DNA from: Anaerotignum sp.
Lineage (GTDB): Bacteria > Bacillota > Clostridia > Lachnospirales > Anaerotignaceae
Assembly (NCBI GenBank): GCA_020024265.1
Contig: JAHHTW010000003.1
Span: forward strand, 1-64,000
Direction of reading: 5' to 3'
DNA length: 64,000 nt
Each line of letters begins with the position of its first letter. Position 1 is the first letter of the stretch. Below, one piece after another: positions 8,912 through 18,440 of the stretch. The position numbers and the translations under genes were made by a program. The notes under the pieces are model-generated. The model was not told the DNA's origin and did not search any database. It worked only from the letters and a program-made list of their open reading frames with translations.

Positions 8912-9015
8912 GCGGTACGGACCTACTACCACTATGCCAGTGACGAAATGGGGGCAATCCATGATAAAAGAAGAATGGAAGGCTCGATATTGTCAAGAGA
9001 GAATAAACTTGGCTC
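8912..9015 (+). pseudogene. Rhs core fragment
   Basis: One frame reads TYYHYASDEMGAIHD before running into stops. This matches the Rhs/YD-repeat core motif (YHYxSDExGSI) just upstream of the toxin tip in Rhs proteins. Nothing of the YD-repeat body precedes it, so this is a short relic. It is followed at 9180 by a candidate toxin-tip relic and then an immunity gene, which is the normal order of an Rhs toxin locus. Confidence 0.7.
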
Positions 9016-9179
9016 ATGATAGGAACGATGTGGATTTAGGGTTGAAGCATATTGGCAGTGTACTACATACTCGGGAGGATAGCCGTACAAATGATGGAGT
9101 TGCAGAAGTACGACTTCCTAATGAAGTTATGGATTGCTGGGGCTGAAAAAAAGGGGTATGTGCGACCATCTGTTAGGCA

Positions 9180-9413
9180 AAGCTACTTTTTATTGCTCGT
9201 AATAAGAGTGTTGGTGCATCACGTCGGAATAGGCATAATGATGCAGAGCAAACGTTGATGCAAACAGCAAAAAATCAAGGGGCTGAAATATTAGCAATTG
9301 GTGGCACATCCCCAATTTATGGTACTGGTCGATAGCATATAACCATGAATAACTTGGTACAAAGAGCGCTTTTACCATTCAAAGACAACATTGAAGACTA
9401 TTTAAATGATTAG
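9180..9413 (+). pseudogene. Decayed C-terminal toxin tip of an Rhs-type protein
   Basis: From 9180 a frame reads KSVGASRRNRHNDAEQTLMQ, then GAEILAIGGTSPIYGTGR, and stops at 9333. A second frame (9345-9413) reads MNNLVQRALLPFKDNIEDYL. The protein-like text between an Rhs fragment and an immunity gene points to the variable toxin domain. The EIxAIGGTxP pattern vaguely recalls deaminase-like toxins, but the expected Cys/His metal site is absent, so I do not assign an activity. It is inactive as it stands. Confidence 0.5.
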
Positions 9414-9425
9414 GAGAATAAAACC

Positions 9426-9977
9426 ATGACAATTAAAGACTTAACATATATGCTCCTTACGGTGGAAGAAGAAACTGAATTACAACGCGATTTAGAACTT
9501 TTGCAGAACAAGGAGTATTCTGCTTTTTATACGGCAAATGAAAGAATTATCCGTAATATTTTATTCCTCGAAAATTTAGACGAGTTTTTGGATTTTGTAA
9601 ATGAGGAAGTTTTAGATGTGGAATGTTTTTGTTTTGCATATTTGTGTGAAAAACAATACGGAATTTCTCTTGGCATATATGAGGATGATGTGCGTCCAAC
9701 CTTAACATCCTTCTTGAATGGGAAGGGAATAAATTTGTCAGAGTTACAGATACTCTTTGACAAAGAAAGAATTTATACCGAATGTGATGATATGGACAAT
9801 TTCAAAGCATCTATTTCCGCTATGAACCAAATTTTGAATCACACTGGAGAGCGCCTTATAGTATTTGAAGACAGTATGTATTGTGATTGTGAGTATTCCC
9901 TGTTTTTAGTAACGGAGGATTTGTACACAGACATAGTAGAATCTTGGGAAAGCGACAATTTCGATATTTACATATGA
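9426..9977 (+). CDS. Probable immunity protein, DUF6630-like
   Basis: A 183-residue acidic cytosolic protein with no signal peptide. Distinctive segments are FLENLDEFLDFVNEE, CFCFAYLCEKQYGISLGI and the C-terminal GERLIVFEDSMYCDCEYSLF. These recall the DUF6630 family, which is common in toxin-immunity loci. A TAGGAG site precedes the ATG. It directly follows the decayed Rhs toxin tip, 12 bases after its last stop codon, the expected position of a cognate immunity gene. The immunity role is inferred from context; the family name is moderately sure. Confidence 0.7.
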   Translation: MTIKDLTYMLLTVEEETELQRDLELLQNKEYSAFYTANERIIRNILFLENLDEFLDFVNEEVLDVECFCFAYLCEKQYGISLGIYEDDVRPTLTSFLNGKGINLSELQILFDKERIYTECDDMDNFKASISAMNQILNHTGERLIVFEDSMYCDCEYSLFLVTEDLYTDIVESWESDNFDIYI

Positions 9978-11312
9978 TTAGTTTTTGCTAGGTGTTTATG
10001 AAATATTTGTCAGATGAAAGCCAATATTTGAGGTGTATTTTGCACTTTGTTTATATATTGAAGTAATTGCTTCTTATGGGTACAAGTAAGGAGGGGCAAG
10101 TATTTTGAACCATATTGAGAGTACCACCCCTTTCTTATGTTATAAGTACGATGCGAATGGTCTGATGGATTGGTTTTTCATAGCTTTATCTTATAGAAAC
10201 TGATATTTTGGGTTTGGAGAAAATCGGATCAATATTTGTATATCCAGCAAGAACAACCCAAAAATGGGAGTATGATGCCTGTGGCAATATTGTGGAAGTG
10301 GTGGACGCCAACTGAAATGAAATAAAGGAGAACTGATAAATTGGAAAACCAAGTGACATTTTGACACTTAGATCCGCAAAAACTATGCCCAAAACCATAA
10401 AGGGAGATTGCTGTGGATTCTTTGGTCTGCTTCACAGCCAAATCGCCGGTACGATTACACTGACGAACCAGCACATCCTTTTTCCGAGGTGGCAGGATCG
10501 TGAAATCTCTGTGGCAGGTGTTTGCCATCCCTTATACGGATATTGACAGCATTGAGTCTTTTACGATATCACTATTCATCCGTACCCAAATACATATCGG
10601 ATCAAAAACAGAGGTGGATTCCGAATCTCTGTGATGAAACGCAAGGCGATCAGGGTTAGCTGTTTTTCAGCAGGGGACTTGATGTAGATCGTTTCAGAAG
10701 AAAATTATGCGGATGAAGGGGTACATATATTTTATCCCTGTTGAGTTCTCCCTTTACCAATAAAGAACACCTTTGCCTCCCAACCGTGATCGGTGCGTGA
10801 ACCCAACAAAGACTGTGTATGTGGTGTATATATACTATGCTGCTGATGATGGGAGCGGGTACCAATAGTCAGAACAGACATCATCCAAGAGCAACGGTCC
10901 AAAAATTGTAACAAGCAGATAGCCCGTAGAGTGCCGTATATTGAGTATTTCCAGTGAGAATGTTTATATCACCGTAAAAGTCTGAGCATATTGCGGAGAA
11001 CTACACTGCTGAATGGGGAAGATGGTATCGTAACATTATGGTTCTCTCAGAAACATATCCCATACAGGAAAGTCGGACATCAGTTGAAATGACGATATGA
11101 CAGAATTATGGCTTGATGATACCAATAGATTGCCCATCAAGGGCATAGTCAGAACGAGGGGCGGGGCTTGGAACAAAGATTCAGAGTGCCTGTCGTTCTT
11201 TGGCATTTGTTGGCACTAAAAATTCAAGATTGCTCAGACTTTTCATACAATACATCCTAAAATAAGATCAGAAAATAACTGCCTGTGAAATCGAAAAGAT
11301 GGTGGGATACTC
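9978..11312. other. Rhs wreckage without intact genes
   Basis: About 1.3 kb of broken coding DNA. Readable pieces are KYDANGLMDWFF (from 10138) and TQKWEYDACGNIVEVVDAN (to 10316), both YD-repeat type; RYDYTDEPAHPFSEVA (about 10450-10500); and YYAADDGSGY (about 10830-10860). They lie on the plus strand in different frames. They look like several successive Rhs C-terminal ends that lost their toxins. No promoter or RNA gene was recognised. Confidence 0.6.
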
Positions 11313-12473
11313 ATGAAAAAGCTTTCAAAACGCTCGAAGCTGGTATTGGGGATCGTGGCTATTATTCTGTTATTCTTTGAATATTATAGTTATCGCACCT
11401 GTTTCTGGGAACAGAATATCTTTGACCAGATGTACTATAGCCGAGTGCGCAAGGGTTCTTTTGAAGAACGCAGAAAGCTGTTTCAGGACATACCTCAGCT
11501 TAGCACCAAGGAAGATGATGGATCCATAGATAATATGATGTATGAATCCTATGATCAGGATTTCTTGGAAGATGGTTATCGCATTCAGTTTGTTTTTTAC
11601 ATAGAAGACCCCGTTATGTATATAACGTGTTGGATAGAGAGGACAGATGGTTATGACTATTATGAATATGCTTATGAACCAGACAAAAAAACGTTGACCT
11701 ATGATACATCTGACTTAGAAAATACGGAAATGAAAAGTTTCCTGTTTGCTCGTATCTTACCGGATTGGTTTGCTACCAACAAAGGTAAGACTCGCTTTTC
11801 GTCTAAAAACTTGGGTAAGTACAGCTTTATTGATAAAACGCTGGAGCAAGAGCGAGATACACCTTGCACCACAGAGGTCCAATTTGAAACGTATGCAATC
11901 GAAGAAAAGCAGATCTCTTTTGATGATGTGTTCATCAGCTATCCTGTTTTTGTGTCAGACGATTCCTCATTTGAAGAAACTGTCAACGCGCTGTTGATTG
12001 AGGAGATGTTCTATGGGCAGGATGAAGAAACATTGAGAAACTTTGATGGTTGTCAAAATTTTAACAATTCCTATAACATAACATTTGCAAATGAAGATAT
12101 TGTAAGTATCTGTCTACATATTGATGCTACACAAGGGGGGAGCCATGGCGTAGAACTGTGGCATGGCGTAACCTTTAGCATCTCAGAACAGAGATTTCTT
12201 TGCTTATCAGATATTTGTACACGGGAGGATTTGGCTCAATGTGTGGACAAGCCTGAATACTTGCTGAAAGGAGTGCCGGAGGAGTGGGATTGCCAATATG
12301 TTGCAGATGAATTGCCTTCTGAGATCAGTTGGGACAAACAGGAGTATTTCTATTTGGGACCCAATTATATTGGTCTGATGCTTTGGAACAGAGCAACAAG
12401 CAGACAGGAAAACTGGGCGTTTGAGGTACCCTTTGATTGGACAGGCAAGGAATACACCTTTGGGAAGGGATAA
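11313..12473 (+). CDS. TipC-like immunity domain joined to a DUF3298-like domain
   Basis: A 386-residue protein with an N-terminal membrane anchor (about residues 9-25) and the rest outside. Residues 35-185 (FDQMYYSRVRKGSFEERRKL, DGSIDNMMYESYDQDF, FVFYIEDPVMYITCWIERTD, ILPDWFATNKGKTRFSSKNL) resemble TipC, the streptococcal immunity protein that blocks the type VII-secreted LXG toxin TelC. Residues 195-386 (ISFDDVFISYPVF, ATQGGSHGVELWHGVTF, LCLSDI) resemble the DUF3298/RsiV extracellular fold. It stands alone, with a GGTGGGA site before the ATG. An outward-facing immunity protein against lipid II-type toxins is the best guess; the TipC match is by recognition, not alignment. Confidence 0.6.
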   Translation: MKKLSKRSKLVLGIVAIILLFFEYYSYRTCFWEQNIFDQMYYSRVRKGSFEERRKLFQDIPQLSTKEDDGSIDNMMYESYDQDFLEDGYRIQFVFYIEDPVMYITCWIERTDGYDYYEYAYEPDKKTLTYDTSDLENTEMKSFLFARILPDWFATNKGKTRFSSKNLGKYSFIDKTLEQERDTPCTTEVQFETYAIEEKQISFDDVFISYPVFVSDDSSFEETVNALLIEEMFYGQDEETLRNFDGCQNFNNSYNITFANEDIVSICLHIDATQGGSHGVELWHGVTFSISEQRFLCLSDICTREDLAQCVDKPEYLLKGVPEEWDCQYVADELPSEISWDKQEYFYLGPNYIGLMLWNRATSRQENWAFEVPFDWTGKEYTFGKG

Positions 12474-12695
12474 TATAAAAAATCCCATATAAGATGAACT
12501 GAATGTGTAGATCAATCAACCTGCGTATTACGGAACGATTTGGATGTCCTTGCTGATCTATGAGTGATTGATATTTTGTGCGAAGGGAGGCTTTGCATTT
12601 GAGCCATAAGTTCTGTTTGATGCATGTTGTAGCATAACAGAACCAATCGTTCCATGAAGGAAAATCAAAAATTATTTGTTCCAAAGGAGGATACG

Positions 12696-13550
12696 ATGAA
12701 CCCAACATCAAGAAAGAAAAAAATTTGGACTGTTGTACGAACAGCTTTCTTTGTGCTGATACTTTGGACGATTTGGGGAAATGTGACAGTCAAAACGACA
12801 GTATGGGATATAAAAGACAATAGTATTCCTGAGGGATTTGATGGATATCGCATTGCTCAGATTTCCGATTTACATAATGCGGAATTTGGAGAGAATCATG
12901 CCAAATTGCTGTCCATCCTTGAAAAAGAACAGCCAAATATCATTGTCATAACGGGGGATCTGGTAGATGCGAACCATACCGATATGGATATTGCAGTTTC
13001 CTTTGCAGAGCAAGCGACGCAGATTGCTCCCTGCTACTATGTAACAGGAAATCACGAAGCATGGTTAGGGGAACGGTATGACGATTTGGAAAAACGGCTG
13101 AAGGACTGCGGTGTGAACGTTTTGCGCAATCAAGCAGAACGCATTACGGCAAATGGCGATAGCGTATGGCTTATGGGGGTAGATGATCCGGATTTTGCAG
13201 AAAGTGGAATATTTGATCTTTCTTCCTGTATCATTGCTGCAAAAGCGGAGCATACAGGCAATGAAGCAGAATACAAGATCCTTCTATCTCATCGTCCAGA
13301 GCTGTTTCATACCTATGTGAAGGAAGGCATCCATCTTGTTTTTTGCGGTCATGCCCATGGTGGGCAATTCCGTTTGCCATTTATTGGTGGGCTTGTGGCA
13401 CCAAATCAAGGGATATTTCCTCAATATGACAGTGGTATATATCAAGAAAAGGATACAACTATGGTGGTTAGTCGAGGCATTGGGAACAGCATCATTCCGG
13501 TTCGTTTGAACAATCGTCCTGAAGTTGTGATTGCTGTGATGCACACATAA
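12696..13550 (+). CDS. Membrane-anchored metallophosphoesterase, YkuE/YaeI type
   Basis: A 284-residue calcineurin-like phosphoesterase with one N-terminal membrane segment (about residues 9-27). The metal-binding motifs are in order: ISDLHNAEFG (DxH), ITGDLVDANH (GDxxD), VTGNHEAW (GNHE), LLSHRPE, and GHAHGGQFRLP (GHxHGGQ). YkuE/YaeI relatives act outside the membrane on phospholipid or UDP-sugar pyrophosphate bonds. The substrate here cannot be told. The start at 12696 has AAAGGAGG seven bases upstream; an ATG at 12654 lacks one. It sits among immunity-type genes without an operon partner. Confidence 0.88.
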   Translation: MNPTSRKKKIWTVVRTAFFVLILWTIWGNVTVKTTVWDIKDNSIPEGFDGYRIAQISDLHNAEFGENHAKLLSILEKEQPNIIVITGDLVDANHTDMDIAVSFAEQATQIAPCYYVTGNHEAWLGERYDDLEKRLKDCGVNVLRNQAERITANGDSVWLMGVDDPDFAESGIFDLSSCIIAAKAEHTGNEAEYKILLSHRPELFHTYVKEGIHLVFCGHAHGGQFRLPFIGGLVAPNQGIFPQYDSGIYQEKDTTMVVSRGIGNSIIPVRLNNRPEVVIAVMHT

Positions 13551-13855
13551 CTCTCATTGTGTAGAATATTCAGCCCGTCCAAAATATTTGGGATTCTTGA
13601 AAGTTTCTCTTGGCAAAGCGATGGAAGAAGATGACAGAAGCTGCAAGAGAGGAACATGTAAAATATGAAAAATCAAAATGTTCCGACCATTATGAAGATC
13701 GAGATGCATATATGATTATGGAAAAACAAAGCCATAGAGTCATATATTCGATTTGCCATTGTTTATTTGTTTGGTGGAATGATGGATATGGCAGACGAAT
13801 GGTCACATATGGTATAATTTTATTACGAAATGTAATATATGAGGGGGAATATTCT

Positions 13856-14245
13856 ATGAAAGATAGCATACAGCTTTCTAAGGCGGAAAGGAAGGTTGCG
13901 GAAAAAATCTGGGAAAAGGGCGGAATGGTCACTGTACCCACTGTACCTGAGGTGGTATCTATGCTGTGTGAAGAGGAGAAGTGGGCATATCAAACCGTTG
14001 CCACCTTTCTTAAGAGATTAGAGGATAAGCAAATGCTGGTATCGAAAAAACAAGGGAGAAATCTTTGCTATTTTCCGCTGATTAGTAAAGAACAATATAA
14101 AAGTATGGAAGCGCAGGATTTTGTAAAAAGTAAATTTGACGGATCGCTCAAAAAATTTTTGAATGCTGTCTTTGGAAATGAGTATTTGTATAAAAAAAAT
14201 ATCAAAGAGTTGCAGGAGTGGCTTGATGAGATGTCTTCTGAATGA
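13856..14245 (+). CDS. BlaI/MecI/CopY-type transcriptional repressor
   Basis: A 129-residue winged-helix repressor: LSKAERKVAEKIWEKGG, then the recognition helix WAYQTVATFLKRLEDKQML and wing VSKKQGRNLCYFPLIS, and a C-terminal dimerisation region ending in LQEWLDEM. A GAGGGGGA site precedes the ATG at 13856; the longer frame from 13610 has no ribosome binding site. BlaI-type repressors are normally followed by a BlaR1/M56 sensor protease gene. Here only short hydrophobic debris follows (14301-14400), so the sensor is missing and the target genes are unknown. Confidence 0.88.
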   Translation: MKDSIQLSKAERKVAEKIWEKGGMVTVPTVPEVVSMLCEEEKWAYQTVATFLKRLEDKQMLVSKKQGRNLCYFPLISKEQYKSMEAQDFVKSKFDGSLKKFLNAVFGNEYLYKKNIKELQEWLDEMSSE

Positions 14246-14649
14246 TCGGGATCTATGCTTCATTGGTAAATAGAAAATGAAGGAATGAAAGGAACGTATT
14301 GACAAAGTCTGTTTTCTTATTACCTTTTTTTGCTGCTAAAATTTCTTGTCTGCATATAAAAGGGAATATCCATGCAATCTTTTCGATGGATTTTATCTAA
14401 AAGCAGAAAACAAAGCATAAAAGCAGCCATAGCAATTGGTATTTTTCAGAATAAAGGGAGTACACAAACACTTTGACAGAACAAATCCAATTGCCATGAT
14501 GAACAGCTTTGCACTTTGAAGATACATATGGATATGGCATCGGCATTGATTTTTTTATGCATCAGGGCTGTAAAAACGATGTGTTTTTGGAAGGAAACAT
14601 ACGATAAAAAGACGAATAATAAAAAAGAAATCAAAAGGAGTGTGATCGT
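14246..14649. other. Non-coding stretch, possible relic of a sensor gene
   Basis: About 400 bp without a gene. A frame from about 14301 reads TKSVFLLPFFAAKISCLH before stopping. It is hydrophobic and sits where a blaR1/M56 gene would usually follow blaI, but it is too short to assign. The rest is AT-rich and unremarkable. Confidence 0.35.
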
Positions 14650-15105
14650 ATGAAATTGGCAGAGGCATTACAGGAACGAGCTGATTTGAACCGAAATATC
14701 GAACAGCTGAACAATAGATTGAACCATAATGTGTTGGTGCAGGAGGGAGAACAACCGGTAGAAAATCCGGAAAAATTGAAGCAGGAGTTGGATGCATCTA
14801 TTGCACGCCTGTCTGTACTGATGGCATGTATCAATCACACAAACTGTCAAACCGTTGTGGATGGACAAACATTAACAGAATTGATTGCACAGAAAGATGC
14901 GCTGAACCTAAAGATTCGTATATACAAAAATGTGGTGTATGAAGGCAGCCAAACCGCTTATCGTGCCAGAAATACGGAAATTAAAATCAAAGCATCCGTT
15001 TCTATTGAGGATTGGCAAAGAGAAATTGATGGCATGTCAAAAGAATTGCGATTGCTGGATAACAAATTGCAGGAAAATAATTGGAAAACAGAATTGATAG
15101 AATGA
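14650..15105 (+). CDS. DIP1984 family protein (septicolysin-like)
   Basis: A 151-residue, mostly alpha-helical, coiled-coil-rich protein. It has the family features: N-terminal MKLAEALQERADLNRNIEQL, VQEGEQPVENPEKL in the middle, INHTNCQTVVDGQTLTELIA, and a C-terminal RNTEIKIKASVSIEDWQRE with a second helix pair. The family is known by the Corynebacterium protein DIP1984 and was once compared to septicolysin. Its function is unsettled. AAAGGAG lies before the ATG. It stands alone among immunity-type genes. Confidence 0.85.
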   Translation: MKLAEALQERADLNRNIEQLNNRLNHNVLVQEGEQPVENPEKLKQELDASIARLSVLMACINHTNCQTVVDGQTLTELIAQKDALNLKIRIYKNVVYEGSQTAYRARNTEIKIKASVSIEDWQREIDGMSKELRLLDNKLQENNWKTELIE

Positions 15106-15802
15106 TTTTTTTGTTTGGTAGCAAAAAACAGGGCGAATGTCACGCGGCGACAGCGCAAGTCGTAATGTATGGTTCACTGAAGGGTAGGTGAGAGGTTCAA
15201 TTCCTCAAGAATGGTAACTCCCCGATGGCGTACAAATGTATGGTAATAGATAATTGTTAGAACCGGTCATTGACTGTTTTTTGTGAGGGCGGGAATGGGG
15301 ATATTCTGTTTTTCAGATGAAAAGTATGATATGAAGCAGAGAGAAAACGAAAACTTTGTTTTCTTTCTGTTTTTTATATGATTGCACATGGTTGGCAGAA
15401 AGAAAATGCCGTAGCATTTGGAACCTTTGCGCTGGGATACATACCAGAAGATGTGACGATGGTTTCTGTTCAGAAAGCGTGAATTTTGATTTACTTGATT
15501 TTTGTGTTTCATTCTTTTATAATTTTATCAAATGTTTTTTGTGGAAAACAAATAAAAAATAAAGGATGATAAAGAATCAAAAGAAGGATTTTATACTATT
15601 TTTGCATGAGGTATTTTCATATGAAACAAAAATATCAATTTTATCCAAAGGAAAAACATCAATGGAAGAACTTTTTATTGCAGGAAAACATCGTATGCCG
15701 TAAAAAATATGATTTTTCTTCTGTATTTTTCATGCCTTGCATTATGCTGCCTATTTGACAGTGTAGATGCGGGCTTTTTTGTTATGAAAGGAGTGTTGCA
15801 GG
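15106..15802. other. Non-coding stretch with a short coding relic
   Basis: About 700 bp without an intact gene. A 34-codon frame at 15378-15482 (MIAHGWQKENAVAFGTFALG) looks like a piece of a protein but lacks a ribosome binding site. A GGTTCAATTCC string near 15193 recalls a tRNA T-loop, but no cloverleaf can be built around it. Nothing else was recognised. Confidence 0.45.
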
Positions 15803-16921
15803 ATGCATTTGAAATATCATTGTCCAAATTGCGGAACCCCTTTGGGATATGATGGGCTATGCTGGAGATGTAAAGCAGAAAAAGAACGATCGAAAGTTCT
15901 GAAGTGGACACAGGAACAAATCACAGAGAAGCAAGAAGCGCTGATTCGGAATGTTCAGAAACTGAGTGATTATGCTGAGCCACAGTTCACGGATTTCTGG
16001 CAGCTGCTCAGCTATCGGGATGCCATCACACCGCAGATACAGCGTGCTGCTTTTGCAGCAAAAGTATTTTATCCCAGTGAACTCTACTACCATGCTCCCG
16101 AAGATGTGCGAGATGGATTGATTGCTCTATTGCTGGATACTAGGGACGCAAAGGAGGCATCCGATTTGATGGCATGTCTGGGGATGCAAGGAGATGATAA
16201 GACGCTGGAGATATTGCTGGAACTTGAGAAAAACCCACGTCCATGGAGAAAAAAACTTTATGTAGATCCATCCGTCTATGCACAGTGCGGTGGCTGGACT
16301 TTTGACAAAGAGGGTCAGCGGATACCACTCAATTTTGATACTTGCTATCCCATGGTTCAGGGAGATATAGGTGAAACGTCACCCGCTCGTATCGGTATGG
16401 TACGGGAGGACACTTGCCAGCATTGCGGTGGAAGAATGGTGGATATGCTGGTACTGGATGGCAGGGAGGAGCGGCTGAAGTTTTTGGGGCTCAACGGCAT
16501 CCTCACCGCAACCTGCTGCCCCAACTGTGTGGGATTTCTCAAAGGTCCTGCATTTAACCGCTTTACTTTGGATGGTGGCGTAGAGATCTTTCCATCAGAA
16601 CTCTTTGACGGATCATCAGAGCAAATAGATTGCTACGTCCGACAGGAGGACTATGCTGCCCTTACCGAAAATCTTTTCGTGCTGGGAAAAGCATCTGTAC
16701 CCTTGTTTTACGGCAATGCCTGCGAGGATGTAAATACCATTGGCGGCTTTGCAAATTGGATACAGGACTGGGAGTATACCGCTTGCCCTGATTGCGGAAA
16801 GCCTATGAAATATCTGGCGCAGATTCAATGGGATACACTTATGGATGGAACGGAAGGAACGCTTTATATCGAATTCTGTTCGGATTGCCAGATTGTATCT
16901 ATGCAGCATCAGCAGACCTAA
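15803..16921 (+). CDS. Multi-zinc-ribbon protein with DUF1963/YwqG-like end
   Basis: A 372-residue cytosolic protein. The N-terminus is a zinc ribbon (YHCPNCGTPLGYDGLCWRC). A helical region with HEAT-like spacing follows (about 60-150). The C-terminal half has three more cysteine pairs (CQHCGG, CCPNC, CPDCGK) and ends with NWIQDWEYTACPDCGKPMKY and LAQIQWDTL. That end is the signature of DUF1963/YwqG-type proteins, which occur widely as immunity or orphan proteins in toxin loci. AAAGGAG lies 9 bases before the ATG. I infer an immunity-type role from context only. Confidence 0.65.
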   Translation: MHLKYHCPNCGTPLGYDGLCWRCKAEKERSKVLKWTQEQITEKQEALIRNVQKLSDYAEPQFTDFWQLLSYRDAITPQIQRAAFAAKVFYPSELYYHAPEDVRDGLIALLLDTRDAKEASDLMACLGMQGDDKTLEILLELEKNPRPWRKKLYVDPSVYAQCGGWTFDKEGQRIPLNFDTCYPMVQGDIGETSPARIGMVREDTCQHCGGRMVDMLVLDGREERLKFLGLNGILTATCCPNCVGFLKGPAFNRFTLDGGVEIFPSELFDGSSEQIDCYVRQEDYAALTENLFVLGKASVPLFYGNACEDVNTIGGFANWIQDWEYTACPDCGKPMKYLAQIQWDTLMDGTEGTLYIEFCSDCQIVSMQHQQT

Positions 16922-16981
16922 GCAGCGATTGCGATATGAGGTTGCCAAGATTTGATGGTATACATGGTTTTATTTTTGAAT

Positions 16982-17277
16982 GTGGTGCAAAGCAGGAATA
17001 CCGCTTTTCCAAATCAGATTTCCGATGGGGCGGTCAATGAAGCATTTCTTTGGCACACAATGGAACGATTGAAATTTGTCAGACCATATGAAAGAAAGTG
17101 AATTTTTGTATGGGATATGCCCATATGATGGCATACAGCTTCGATGCAGTCTCTAAAAATTGGTTTTGGGTTCAGCATTGTGCATGGTATCCGGAAGAAG
17201 AAAAGGCGTTTCCATTTAATATAGGAAAACAAAGAGAAATCATCAATCTGGAAATTGGCAACGACCATAAGGAGGAA
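16982..17277 (+). pseudogene. Fragments of a broken island gene ahead of imm17
   Basis: A frame ending at 17101 reads NTAFPNQISDGAVNEAFLWH and MERLKFVRPYERK. A different frame from about 17098 reads FCMGYAHMMAYSFDAVSKNW and WYPEEEKAFPFNIGKQR and runs without a stop into imm17. Both are protein-like, with aromatic and charged composition like neighbouring immunity genes. They are best read as one gene broken by a frameshift, or two fused relics. Confidence 0.4.
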
Positions 17278-17283
17278 ATGGAA

Positions 17284-17517
17284 ATGAACAGCGAAAAAAT
17301 CATGTCTTTTTTGCAAGAACACCGCAATGCTTGCCTATTTGCGATAGGGGTATTGCTGTTGGTAGGTGCAATGATGAATTGGAATTGGCTCTGCGATCCC
17401 ACTGGAGCGCCACACGCCAACCGTTATGACCGTGGTTCTCGGCGGCGGATTTTCTTGTTGTTGGGTATGCTCCTCATTGTGGTAAGTATCTGGGAATTTG
17501 TGTTAGGACTGAAATGA
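17284..17517 (+). CDS. Imm17 family immunity protein
   Basis: A 77-residue inner-membrane protein with two transmembrane segments (about residues 17-33 and 56-73). Between them is the family motif NWNWLCDPTGAP, followed by RYDRGSRRRIFLLLGMLLI. Imm17 proteins are predicted immunity proteins of polymorphic toxin systems and act in the membrane. I chose 17284 because AGGAGG ends 8 bases upstream; ATG 17278 is too close and the upstream open frame is a relic. No toxin gene is adjacent. Confidence 0.8.
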   Translation: MNSEKIMSFLQEHRNACLFAIGVLLLVGAMMNWNWLCDPTGAPHANRYDRGSRRRIFLLLGMLLIVVSIWEFVLGLK

Positions 17518-17711
17518 GAAGATGTACCAGATGACCCAAGGCGGACAGCGCCACTTTGATCCATATATGGAAAACCAATTTTTTTCATCAGAAGATATAC
17601 AGCATGGATCAGGACATAGTGGAAAACTGCCGGATCGTTCCAAGCGCTGTTGCGTTTTGGATTTTTGAAAATGAGTGGAAAATGATGTGATTGAGAACAG
17701 GGGGAAATACA

Positions 17712-18434
17712 TTGCTTGAAAAAGAATGGATGGAAAAATATGAAGCGGTCAAGGAAAAGCTGACTTGTAAAATAGATTTAGATGCTTATTTTACAGAAAA
17801 GAAGATCGGAACGGTTGCGGTGGATGTGCTGGAAATAGGGGAAGTATCTTTTCCAACAGGTACTATATTTGCTTGTGATCCTCTGATTGAACTGGATATG
17901 CCACCCTTTATGCAAACCATTCCCATAGGGACTTATCCGGTGAGGATCTGTGTGGTGCCAAGCGAAGAATATGGCGATCGTTATGCCTGTGTAAAAGTAG
18001 AGATCAGCCACCAAAAGCCCGTTCGTTATGAATTGGGTATGCTGGGAGATGAAGGCTTGGATGAAAAGTTGGATGAAGATTCTTTTTTTGGTTTTGTTGT
18101 AGATGCGGGTATGGGGTGTATTGCGGATGTCAAGGTACAGGAGGCTTTCAAGGCATATTGGGAACAACGCCTGAAAGAAGATCCGGACATTGATCCATAT
18201 AATAACCTATTTTGTGATTTGTTGGAAGAAAATGCAAAAAAATATCCGAAATATCAGAGAGAATATGGTGATTGGGTAAATTGGAATATTCCGGACACAG
18301 ATTGCAATCTTCCTGTTTTTGCATCTGGATGGGGAGATGGTGTATATCCTTGCTATTTTGGTTACGATGCAAAAGGAAATGTTTGCGGTGTGTACATCCA
18401 TTTTATTGATATTGCGGAAGAATATGAAGAATGA
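17712..18434 (+). CDS. DUF4241 domain protein
   Basis: A protein of about 240 residues with a TTG start and an AGGGGG site 7 bases upstream; ATG 17730 is the alternative. The DUF4241 signature is at the C-terminus, FASGWGDGVYPCYFGYD followed by GNVCGVYIHFID. The earlier segment GTIFACDPLIELDM and the Asp-rich GMGCIADVKVQEAF also fit the family. DUF4241 proteins are common orphan genes of toxin-immunity islands and their biochemical role is unknown. It is cytosolic with no membrane segment. It is followed by a broken gene, with no operon partner. Confidence 0.8.
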   Translation: MLEKEWMEKYEAVKEKLTCKIDLDAYFTEKKIGTVAVDVLEIGEVSFPTGTIFACDPLIELDMPPFMQTIPIGTYPVRICVVPSEEYGDRYACVKVEISHQKPVRYELGMLGDEGLDEKLDEDSFFGFVVDAGMGCIADVKVQEAFKAYWEQRLKEDPDIDPYNNLFCDLLEENAKKYPKYQREYGDWVNWNIPDTDCNLPVFASGWGDGVYPCYFGYDAKGNVCGVYIHFIDIAEEYEE

Positions 18435-18440
18435 GGGTGT

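Noticed and set aside
15180..15250. tRNA-like T-loop string GGTTCAATTCC
   Set aside because: No acceptor stem, anticodon arm or CCA-side pairing can be formed around it.
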